Below are positions 27,197 to 35,300 of a stretch of DNA of 64,000 nucleotides, in pieces. Each line of letters begins with the position of its first letter. The stretch's first letter is position 1. The DNA is from Salegentibacter mishustinae. Lineage in GTDB: Bacteria > Bacteroidota > Bacteroidia > Flavobacteriales > Flavobacteriaceae. The stretch covers positions 1,364,001-1,428,000 of the forward strand of contig NZ_LLKN01000002.1 in NCBI RefSeq assembly GCF_002900095.1. Direction: 5' to 3'. The notes beneath the pieces were generated by a model that had not been told where the DNA came from, made no database searches, and worked only from the letters and a program-made list of their open reading frames with translations. A program made the position numbers and the translations under genes.

Positions 27197-27673
27197 TTAT
27201 TCGTAAGAAACAGTTACCTGAAATTCACCTGTATAATTTCCAGTAGCTTGTCCGTTAGCAACTGTTAAAGTAGCACCAACTCCAATTGTTTGAATTCCCC
27301 CTGATCCAGTTGGGTTTGCTCCAGCGTTATCTGTAAATGAATCTACACTAATTTCATCATCGCCACTTTTTAGCGTAACAGTAGTTGGTAGAGTCACAGA
27401 GTATGCGTAGCCATTTGCAGCAGTAACATCAAAAGTAGCAGCTTTAGGTGTAGTTGTTCCTATTTGTGATAGGCCTGAAGCGCTTCCATCCGTAGCTACG
27501 ACTACGGTACCAGCTGTATTATTTGCAACTTTTCCAAAATTTAAATCTTCCTGTCCTTCAATTGTAATTGGGCTAACAATATCAGCGGATGCTTGAGCAG
27601 TGCCAGTAGCTTTCTCTTGCGCAAAAGCAGTTCCAGAAATAAGGGCTAGTAGGATAAAAGTAATTTTTTTCAT
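27197..27673 (-). CDS. DUF4402-family pilin-like subunit 2 (candidate major pilin)
   Basis: A 158-aa protein with a signal peptide ending TAFAQ. It has the DUF4402 layout: SPITIEGQEDLNFGKVANN, a block around ATFDVTAANGYAYSVTLP, TIGVGATLTV, and an end of GEFQVTVSYE with a penultimate Tyr. Low complexity and Ala/Gly/Thr richness (AGTVVVATDGSASG) fit a fibre-forming subunit. It has its own 174-bp upstream region with a conserved repeat, and a strong terminator directly after it. This is the arrangement expected for the most abundant subunit. No Cys is present, so there is no disulfide as in classical pilins. Confidence 0.8.
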   Translation of the reverse strand: MKKITFILLALISGTAFAQEKATGTAQASADIVSPITIEGQEDLNFGKVANNTAGTVVVATDGSASGLSQIGTTTPKAATFDVTAANGYAYSVTLPTTVTLKSGDDEISVDSFTDNAGANPTGSGGIQTIGVGATLTVANGQATGNYTGEFQVTVSYE

Positions 27674-27776
27674 TTTAATTGTATTTATTTTGATTTGGGT
27701 TCAAATGTTTAACACTGCAAATATGGGGGTAAACCCTCACACGAATGAAACTTATTCGATAATCAAGATAAAATAC

Positions 27777-27789
27777 TCGTTGAAATGCA
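27777..27789. promoter_or_regulatory. Copy C of the 13-bp repeat upstream of subunit 2
   Basis: TCGTTGAAATGCA is identical to 13 bp of the repeat upstream of subunit 1. It lies 104 bp before the subunit 2 start, about 52 bp upstream of a CATATTTG -7-like box at 27718-27725 (minus strand). Confidence 0.45.
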
Positions 27790-27847
27790 CCTTTAGATAA
27801 AATTATGATAAAACTACAACGATATAGTAGTTTTTATTGAAGAATTT

Positions 27848-28354
27848 TCAATTGTAATTCACGGTAACTTGTAAATCACCATTGGTTTTGTAATTGCCGG
27901 GTTGCTGATTAGGATTTACAATTAAACTTGCTCCAACTTTAATAGTTTTACCGTCACCGGCTATTGAAGAACCATCATAATTAGTTGTAAAATCCTGAAG
28001 AAGCATACTTTCACTACCGCTACTTAACCTATGACTTCCTTTTGGTAAACTAATACCAAACGCAAAACCCGTTTGGCCGGTAACCTCGAAAGTCGCGGCA
28101 GAAACAGTTCCACCTTCAGCAAGTTCAATGTCTCCATTGGTTATTCTGGTATTTTCAGGAGTTAAAATTACAGCACCACCATTTCTAGCATCAATATTGG
28201 CAAATTGCATATTATTAGTGGTGGTAATTCCAATAGGTTGAATAATGGTAGCTGAAGCTGTAAAATTAGCCGTGGCAGAAGCCTGAGAAAACAAGCTATT
28301 TACTGTTATAATTGATAAAAATAAGATTAGTGTTGTTATTCGTAACATCTTCAA
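27848..28354 (-). CDS. DUF4402-family pilin-like subunit 1
   Basis: A 168-aa protein with a signal peptide ending LFSQA. The mature core has QPIGITTTNNMQFANIDA, AVILTPENTRI, ATFEVTGQTGFAFGISLP and IKVGASLIV, and it ends in GDLQVTVNYN with a penultimate Tyr. It is the first gene of the minus-strand fimbrial-like locus. A TATCTTTA -7-like box lies about 26 bp upstream, and two 17-bp direct repeats lie just beyond it. A 174-bp gap separates it from subunit 2, so the two may be regulated in parallel. Confidence 0.78.
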   Translation of the reverse strand: MKMLRITTLILFLSIITVNSLFSQASATANFTASATIIQPIGITTTNNMQFANIDARNGGAVILTPENTRITNGDIELAEGGTVSAATFEVTGQTGFAFGISLPKGSHRLSSGSESMLLQDFTTNYDGSSIAGDGKTIKVGASLIVNPNQQPGNYKTNGDLQVTVNYN

Positions 28355-28404
28355 ACTGCTTAAATAGATTTTCGTATTTTAAAGATATAAAATAATTCCA
28401 GTTA

Positions 28405-28441
28405 AAATCGTTGAAATGCATGAAAAATCGACGAAATGCAT
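28405..28441. promoter_or_regulatory. Tandem 17-bp direct repeats (copies A and B) upstream of subunit 1
   Basis: AAATCGTTGAAATGCAT (28405-28421) and AAATCGACGAAATGCAT (28425-28441) are 15/17 identical with a 20-bp period, about two helical turns. They sit just upstream of the TATCTTTA box at 28380-28387 (minus strand), where an activator would bind. The layout resembles LytTR-type direct-repeat sites, but no regulator gene is in the window. Confidence 0.5.
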
Positions 28442-28612
28442 CTTTTTTATGATTTATTTAAGTTAGCTAGTTGAAAATGGCTAATATTTTATTTGGTTTT
28501 TGCTGTACTAATAATTGCTTATAGCCTATACAGCTTAACTTTAAAATTTTAGGTTGTGAGAAGAATATGAGTAAATTAGGGGTCTTAACTAATCAACTTA
28601 ATTTGCTTATTT

Positions 28613-29029
28613 ATGAAAAACTCTTACTCTACAAGTCTTAATCTTCAAAACACCGATTTTGGACTTTTACTATTTAGACTAATTATTGGAGGTCTAATGC
28701 TTACGCACGGAATTCCAAAACTGCTTACATTTTTCGGAAGTGAGGAGATTGTTTTTGCAGATCCTATTGGATTAGGAGAGACTGTCACCTTTACATTTGC
28801 AGTTTTTGCAGAATTTGTTTGCGCTATGCTTATTATTCTAGGCTGGGTTACGCGCTTTGCTTCGATACCTTTAATAATTACGATGGCTGTGGCCGCAATT
28901 ATTGTTCACTGGACAGATGGTTTTGGTAGGCAGGAATTACCTTTATTATATATGGGTGGCTTTCTTTTACTTTTCTTTACAGGCGCAGGAAAATTTTCAC
29001 TGGATTACTATCTTTTAAAGAAAAAATAA
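28613..29029 (+). CDS. DoxX-family membrane protein
   Basis: A 138-aa protein with four hydrophobic segments. The first contains LLLFRLIIGGLMLTHGIPKL, the DoxX signature. The second and third have VTFTFAVFAEFVCAMLIILG and ITMAVAAIIVHW, and the last runs PLLYMGGFLLLFFTGAGKFSLD. DoxX proteins sit in the inner membrane and are linked to redox/thiol stress or quinone use in the few studied cases. Its stop overlaps the start of a Tat-signal amidohydrolase by 1 bp, so the pair is translationally coupled. Confidence 0.85.
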   Translation: MKNSYSTSLNLQNTDFGLLLFRLIIGGLMLTHGIPKLLTFFGSEEIVFADPIGLGETVTFTFAVFAEFVCAMLIILGWVTRFASIPLIITMAVAAIIVHWTDGFGRQELPLLYMGGFLLLFFTGAGKFSLDYYLLKKK

Positions 29030-30420
29030 TGGCAAAAGATCGCAGGGAATTCTTAAAGAATAGTGGAGTCTTGGGCTTAAGTGGACTTATTGGTCCGTTT
29101 TCTGTGTTTTCTGAAGATCATGATTTCCTGAATTTTCAGCAGAATTCCTACCTGATAAAAAACACTGAAATTTTAAGCATGGACGATTCTGTGGGCGATT
29201 TTTTGGGAATGGTTTTAGTTGAAAACGGAAAAATTTCCGAAGTTTCAAAGAATATCGAGATTCCGCAGGGAATTGAAATTATTGATGCTGAAGGCGGAAT
29301 TCTAATTCCGGGGCTTATAGATTGTCATTGGCATTTATGGACTTCCTTGTTAAGAAGTATGTCAGGAAATTCCCTGCAGGAAGGGTATTTTAAAATGACC
29401 GCAAGGTATTCCGAACTATATTCACCGGAGGACATGAAACTTGCGGCAAAATACGCCATTGCAGAAGCAATTCATTCGGGGATAACCTGTATTAGCGATT
29501 ACAATCATAATGCAAGAAGTTGGAAATATGTAAAAGCTAGTTTTGATGCTATGGCCGAAATGGGCCTTCGTGGTCACGTGAGTTATGGAACTTATCGAAA
29601 TATGAAAGAAAGTGATTCTACAGATTTTAGGGGAATAAAAACCTTAAAAGAGCTGATAGAATCAGATTCAAAATATAATGATATCAAGTTAGGTCTGGGG
29701 TCCCGTTATGCTAATTATCAGGATATTATGTTAGATTGGAAACGTGCCCGGGATTTAGGCTTAAGAATTACTATTCACGCAAGTTCTAACGAAAGTCAGA
29801 AAGGGCAAATAGCCTCACTTTATAACAAAAACCTTTTAGCTGAAGATGTCAATATTATTCACGGTAACGCTATTACTCCCAGGGAAATTGAATTTGTAGA
29901 AAAAACTGCTGCGAGTATTACCATGACCCCATATTCCGAAATGCGTATTGGTTACGGCCTGCCTAAAATTAATCAGTTAAACGAGTCGCAAATTAATTGT
30001 TGCGTTGGTATTGATACTACTGCTTTAACCGGTAATGCACATTTATTGGATACATTAAAATTGCTTCAAAATTTAGCAAACGCAAATGCTAAAAACGAAT
30101 TCTATATTAATCCGAAAAAGCTTCTGAAAATGGCTACCATTCAAGGAGCAAAAAATCTCGGTATTGATAATGAAACCGGCTCTATAACTCCAGGTAAAAC
30201 CGCAGATTTGGTCCTACTAAAAAAAGATGATCTTAATTTCTCTACCGGAAATAAAGCTTATCACTTGGTAATTGAAGCAGCATTACCCAGCAATATAAAT
30301 ATGGTTATGGCTAAAGGAAAAGTTTTAAAATATAAAGGAAAGCTTACCGGAATTAATTCTGACGAATTAATCAAAAAAGCTAAAGAGCGTTTTTCTGAAA
30401 TGAATCAGGAAATTGGATAA
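29029..30420 (+). CDS. Tat-signal amidohydrolase (chlorohydrolase/SsnA-like)
   Basis: 463 aa. DRREFLKNSGVLGLSGL at residues 4-20 is a twin-arginine signal. The amidohydrolase core has IPGLIDCHWHLWTSLLRS with the metal-binding His100-x-His102, HAITPREIEFVE-like and GIDTTALTGNAHLLD blocks, and a C-terminal GSITPGKTADLVLL strand. These enzymes hydrolyse C-N or C-Cl bonds of ring or guanidine compounds. The substrate is unknown. Export of an SsnA-like hydrolase is less usual than the cytosolic form. It is coupled to DoxX, and a 12-bp hairpin terminator follows. Confidence 0.82.
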   Translation: MAKDRREFLKNSGVLGLSGLIGPFSVFSEDHDFLNFQQNSYLIKNTEILSMDDSVGDFLGMVLVENGKISEVSKNIEIPQGIEIIDAEGGILIPGLIDCHWHLWTSLLRSMSGNSLQEGYFKMTARYSELYSPEDMKLAAKYAIAEAIHSGITCISDYNHNARSWKYVKASFDAMAEMGLRGHVSYGTYRNMKESDSTDFRGIKTLKELIESDSKYNDIKLGLGSRYANYQDIMLDWKRARDLGLRITIHASSNESQKGQIASLYNKNLLAEDVNIIHGNAITPREIEFVEKTAASITMTPYSEMRIGYGLPKINQLNESQINCCVGIDTTALTGNAHLLDTLKLLQNLANANAKNEFYINPKKLLKMATIQGAKNLGIDNETGSITPGKTADLVLLKKDDLNFSTGNKAYHLVIEAALPSNINMVMAKGKVLKYKGKLTGINSDELIKKAKERFSEMNQEIG

Positions 30421-30462
30421 AAAAACCTCCTGCTACTATATTTTATTACAGGAGGTTTTTTA
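30421..30462. terminator. Hairpin terminator between the amidohydrolase and the hydrophilic 95-aa gene
   Basis: A perfect 12-bp stem (30421-30432 with 30449-30460) ends in a T-run on the plus strand and is A-rich on the other side, so it may serve both convergent genes. Confidence 0.8.
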
Positions 30463-30491
30463 AAGATATTCTTTAAATTAAGTTAGTTATC

Positions 30492-30779
30492 TTATTTTGT
30501 ATCAGGATCTGGTAAATCGTCCAGACCTTTCTTTTTATCAGAAGTTCCTTTTTTATTAAAACGATAGTTTTCCTCGTCTACCAGTTCCTCTTTGTCCTTT
30601 TTATTGTTTTGATTACTTCCCGGGATATCCAAATTATCAGCTGTAAAATCTACCGGTTGTTCACGATCCAAATCTTTATCCTGACCTTTATTCATACTGC
30701 GACCTTTTTCATTCAAGGCTTGTTTGTCTTCCGCAGTGATATCAGAATTATACTTTTTCTTATTTTCTTCTTTACTCAT
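30492..30779 (-). CDS. Hydrophilic 95-aa protein of unknown function
   Basis: A small soluble protein made mostly of Lys, Asp, Glu, Asn and Gln, with no signal peptide, membrane segment or Cys. It contains NEKGRSMNKGQDKDL in the middle and DDLPDPDTK at the end. It is probably disordered. No family is recognised. It is transcribed on its own between terminators. The long clean frame and ATG support a real gene. Confidence 0.6.
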   Translation of the reverse strand: MSKEENKKKYNSDITAEDKQALNEKGRSMNKGQDKDLDREQPVDFTADNLDIPGSNQNNKKDKEELVDEENYRFNKKGTSDKKKGLDDLPDPDTK

Positions 30780-30855
30780 AATTTTTCTTTTCTTGAAATT
30801 AACAAATAGGAGGAAACTTAAAGAAAATACGAGGTTAAAATCTGGTTAAATAAAA

Positions 30856-30890
30856 ATGGCCTAAAAAGAAAATCAATCTTTTTAGGCCAT
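30856..30890 (-). terminator. Terminator of the OmpA lipoprotein gene
   Basis: A perfect 14-bp stem (30856-30869 with 30877-30890) lies 26 bp after the OmpA stop, followed by TTTTTATTT on the minus strand. Confidence 0.82.
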
Positions 30891-30916
30891 CTATATTTTT
30901 AATGGGAAAATGAGTT

Positions 30917-31744
30917 TTACTCAGACTCCAACATTGCGAAGAATTTATCCAGGTTAGGTATAATTACAATTCTGGTTCTTCTGTTTTTTGCTCTGTTCTC
31001 GTTATTAGTATTGTCTACTAAAGGTTGGTAACTACTTCTTCCTGCTGCAATAAGTTTCTCTGGTGCAACATCATACTTGTCCTGAAGTAAACGTACAATT
31101 GAAGTTGCTCTTCTTACACTAAGGTCCCAGTTATCCTGGATATAAGAACCTTCAACCATTGTACGGTCATCTGTATGTCCTTCAATCATAACTTCCATTG
31201 CAGGCTCAGAATTGATCACCTCGGCAAGCTTTTTCAACAAAGGTTGAGCATTATTAGAAACTCTGTAGCTTCCGCTTCCAAATAATAATTTATCTGAAAC
31301 GTTGATCATCACTACAGTTTCATCAACGGTGATATCAATATCCTCATCGTCAGATCCTTCAGAAATATTACTCTTTAAGTTATGAGAAACCGCAAGGTTA
31401 ATAGAATCCTCTAAGGTTTTAGCCTCTGCAACTTTCTCAGGATTCATTTTTGCGATGGTAGCTCGCATTTTATCCTTATTGTTATTAGACATCACGGTAA
31501 GATCGTTCATTTCCATCTTACTATCGTTCTCCTCACGTAAAGAATTGATCTTTGAGTTATAATCTGCAACACGTTCTTCTATTCGAGCGTATTTTTCTTC
31601 AATTTCTTCTTTTTCTACTTGCGTTTTTTGCAGTGTACTTCTGGTATCATCAAGTTCACTTTCCAGTGCAACGTATTTTTTCTTTGATACACACGAGCTT
31701 AGCATTGTTGCTGCTAAAACTGTAACTGTGATTGCTCTCTTCAT
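30917..31744 (-). CDS. OmpA-family lipoprotein with coiled coil
   Basis: 275 aa. The lipobox LSSC (Cys18) predicts lipidation. Residues about 25-75 are a coiled coil (ESELDDTRSTLQKTQVEKEE and onward). The C-terminal OmpA domain (about 145-265) has LLFGSGSYRVSNNAQPLLKK, IEGHTDDRTM, DLSVRRATSIVRLL and the peptidoglycan-binding end NRAKNRRTRIVI. It should tether the outer membrane to peptidoglycan. It is monocistronic with its own terminator. The long intergenic space upstream holds no recognised gene. Confidence 0.9.
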   Translation of the reverse strand: MKRAITVTVLAATMLSSCVSKKKYVALESELDDTRSTLQKTQVEKEEIEEKYARIEERVADYNSKINSLREENDSKMEMNDLTVMSNNNKDKMRATIAKMNPEKVAEAKTLEDSINLAVSHNLKSNISEGSDDEDIDITVDETVVMINVSDKLLFGSGSYRVSNNAQPLLKKLAEVINSEPAMEVMIEGHTDDRTMVEGSYIQDNWDLSVRRATSIVRLLQDKYDVAPEKLIAAGRSSYQPLVDNTNNENRAKNRRTRIVIIPNLDKFFAMLESE

Positions 31745-32371
31745 ATTTCGGATTTTTTTAAGTTAGGCCTTAGTTTTAGATTTGGTTATTTAAAGGCTGA
31801 TACATTTTAGGCGAGAACCATACCAGTTGAGCATAATAATCAACATTTTACCAGGAGCCAATATTTATTAATTTCTGAACTTCTCATTCTATGTGATTTA
31901 CGGGGCTTCCAGCTACCGAAATTAAATTAAGGGAATAATTTATTTGTGATTTAGCATAAGTCTAAAATTGTGGATTTCCACTAAAAACTGTGGTGAAATT
32001 GCACACTTTTAGTTGGGGAATGCTAAAAGAAAAAGAAACTCATGTGTTGTTACACAACTAAATTTCAGCGTTTTATATTTTTTCCTGATTTTCCGCAGTG
32101 ATAATTTAAAATAGTGATTCAGACTCTCATCTTGCTATAGTGAATATTGGAATTTTAAGCTTTATTGCAGCTGAAGCATTAGAACTGTATTTTTTTGCAA
32201 TAAACCCCTCTCGAATCTTCTTCAGGACCAGAGGACACCGCTAAATCTACAACAATTCCGAATATGGAATTGAACCCGTTAGAATAGAGCTTAATTAACT
32301 AAATCTTAGGTTTAAAAACTTTAAATTACTCCCGGAATACGATAAATTTGAAGTTCTAGCGATTATAGGAT
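31745..32371. other. 627-bp intergenic region without a recognised gene
   Basis: The region between the divergent OmpA and tamB genes is AT-rich and broken by stops on both strands. I see no tRNA, hairpin terminator or repeat. It is unusually long for this compact window. Confidence 0.5.
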
Positions 32372-35300
32372 TTGGAAAACGAAAAAAAGAAGAAGAAAAA
32401 AAGATATAGAATATTAAAGGTCCTCGCAAAATTCTTTGCGGGGCTCTTTATTTTTATAATACTATTGTTACTTTTTATTAGAAGTCCCTGGGGACAGGAT
32501 ATAATAAAGAATCAGGTGGTAAAGAATATTTCCAGTAAAACCAATACTGAGATCGCGCTGGATAAACTTTTTATTACTTTCTCCGGAAATATTCAATTAG
32601 ATGGTCTCTACCTGGAGGATAAAAAGGGAGATACCCTGGTTTACTCACGTTCACTAGAAGCCGATATTCCCATTTGGCCAATTATTCAGGGGAATGCTAT
32701 AAGTGTAGACAATTTAGACTGGGAAGGCTTAAAGGCCAATATTGTTAGAAAAGATTCTATTGACGGTTTCAATTATGAGTTTTTAATGGAAGCTTTCGCA
32801 ACAGATTCTACTCAAACCACCCAGCAATCAACTCAACAAGACACTACAGCTACTCAAGAAATTAATATAGGTAATATTAATTTTAAAGATTTCAATATTA
32901 CTTTTAAAGATGATGTGATGGGTATCGATACCCAAATTTCTCTGGGTGAGCTTATCCTGGAATTCGAGAAAACCGATCTGGAAAAAATGGATTTTCGAGC
33001 AGAAAATGCCAGTCTCAAGAATACAAAAGTGACTTATTTGCAGAACAAGCCGTTTCCCGTTCCCGAGAATGAGGAGCCTGCGCCAATGCCTTATTTAGTG
33101 GTAGATAATTTTAATTTGGAAAATGTACAATTAAACTATAATTCTGTTCCCGATGGAATAAATGCCAATATTGATATAAATGAATTTTTAGCGGAAGTTC
33201 CTTTAATGGATCTCAAAACCCAGGAGATTGAAGTCGCTGAAATTGCACTCCAAAATTCAGATATAAAACTAGAAATGCAAACTCTAGAGAAGTCGCAGGA
33301 TAGCACGGTGACTGAACCTGTTCCTTTTACCTGGCCCGAGTGGAAAGTTTCCGTAGATAAAATAGACTTTTCTGAAAATCACTTAAGTTATATGGTAGAC
33401 GGGGCAGAACCCAAAAAAGGGGAATTTAATGCTAATGCATTGTTTTTAGATTCTCTAAATTTTAGAGCAAATAATTTATTTTTTAAAGATAAAAGTGCAG
33501 AAGCAGAAGTTGCTGCTTTAAATTTCAAGGAAGCTTCAGGACTTAATCTAAATGAACTTCATTTTAATCTAAATTTTAAAGATACGCAATCAAGCCTTTC
33601 AGAGCTTGTATTGGCTTTAAATGGAAATCAATTAAAAGGGGAGGCGAGTTTAAATTATAATTCTGTTCAGGAATTGATAGACAATTACGAAACGGCAGAA
33701 CTTTCAGTCAATTTACCAACAATTCTGGTAGATGTGAAGGAGGCTTTTAGGTTTCAGCCAGATTTAAAGTCTAACCCTTATATGAAGGAATTGGCTAGCA
33801 ATAAAGTTTCAGGGAACCTTAAAGCTTCGGGTAAATTATCTTCTATTGGAATTTCAAGAGCTAATTTTAATTGGAAAAACACTTCATTTTCCGCTAACGG
33901 AAATATTTATAATGCTACCAATCCAGATAACATAAGCTTTGATATTCCTCGTTTTAGCGCAAAATCTAGAAAATCAGATCTTACCGGTTTTGTAAGCAAA
34001 AAAGACCTTGGCATAAGCATCCCGAAAAATATTCAGCTAAGTGGAAACTTCAGAGGAAGTCCGGAAGACCTTTCTGCTAAAGCCTTTTTACAAACTTCTG
34101 AAGGAGATATTCGTATTGACGGGAATTTTACCAATAAAGAAGAGATCGCTTTTAAAGGAAAAATGTCTTCTGAAGAACTTCAGCTCGGAAATCTTTTACA
34201 AAATGAAAGTCTGGGTGCTTTAAACCTGGAATTGGAAACCACCGGAAGTGGAAGTACCGTAAATACCCTCGATGCCACTTTAGACGCTACTATCACTTCA
34301 TTTTCATATAACAACTACGAGATAAATGATCTTAATATTACCGGCGAGATCGAAAATGGTAAGGGCGATATAGCCTCCAGCTATAAAGGCGAAAATTTAG
34401 AATTGGAGCTTACTTCCCAGGTAGAACTGGATTCAGTGAAACCAAAGGCTAATCTAAATTTAAACCTTAAAGGCGCAAGGCTGCAGGAATTAGGACTTGC
34501 TTCCCGGGATATTAGACTAGGTTTTAAATTGAATGCAGAGTTTGAAGGAAATGCTGAAGAATATGAAACCTATGCCGATTTTACTGAAGCGGTGGTGGTT
34601 TATGATAATAGCACCTATCTCCCGGGAGATCTAAATGCGCATGCTTTTGTACGGCCAGATTCCACTTCGGTACAGATTAGCAATAAAATTCTAGACCTGG
34701 ATCTGAAATCGAATGCTGATCCTGCAGATTTTACAGCGGCATTAAATAGACATTATGAGTCTTATTTTACCGAGGTAGATCCTTTAGATACCGTGCATCC
34801 GGTAAGTTTAAAACTACGAGGTATAATTAAGGATGCGCCTGTTTTAAATGAAGTTTTTCTATCTAATTTAGAACAATTGGATACCATAAATATTGAAGCA
34901 GACTTTAATGAAAAAGAGCGAAAGCTGGATGCTTTGGTGAGCTTGCCATATATAAATTATTACAGCAGTGAAATTGACAGTCTTGAATTCAGGTTAAATT
35001 CAGATCCTGATAACTTTGATTTTAATCTTGGGTTTAAAGCCATTAATTCGGGTCCAATCGCTATTCAAGAAACCGATTTTAGCGGAAGTCTTACGGAAAA
35101 TAAACTTAGCCTTGATTTTACCTCTATTCAGGGGGAAGAGCGCTTATTTCACGTAGCTTCAGAAATCACAAAACCCGGAAACAATCTTAGGTTTCATATA
35201 AATCCTGAAGATTTGATTTTAAACAAAAAAGAGTGGAACATCGCTGAAAACAATGAAATGCTGGTTTACGATCAGGAAATTAGTGCTAACAATTTTAGGT

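Noticed and set aside
32200-32300. Short frame reading ESSSGPEDTAKS, weakly like the TsaD N-terminus
   Set aside because: The match is only a few residues, the frame has no start codon and a stop lies close upstream; chance is more likely than a remnant.
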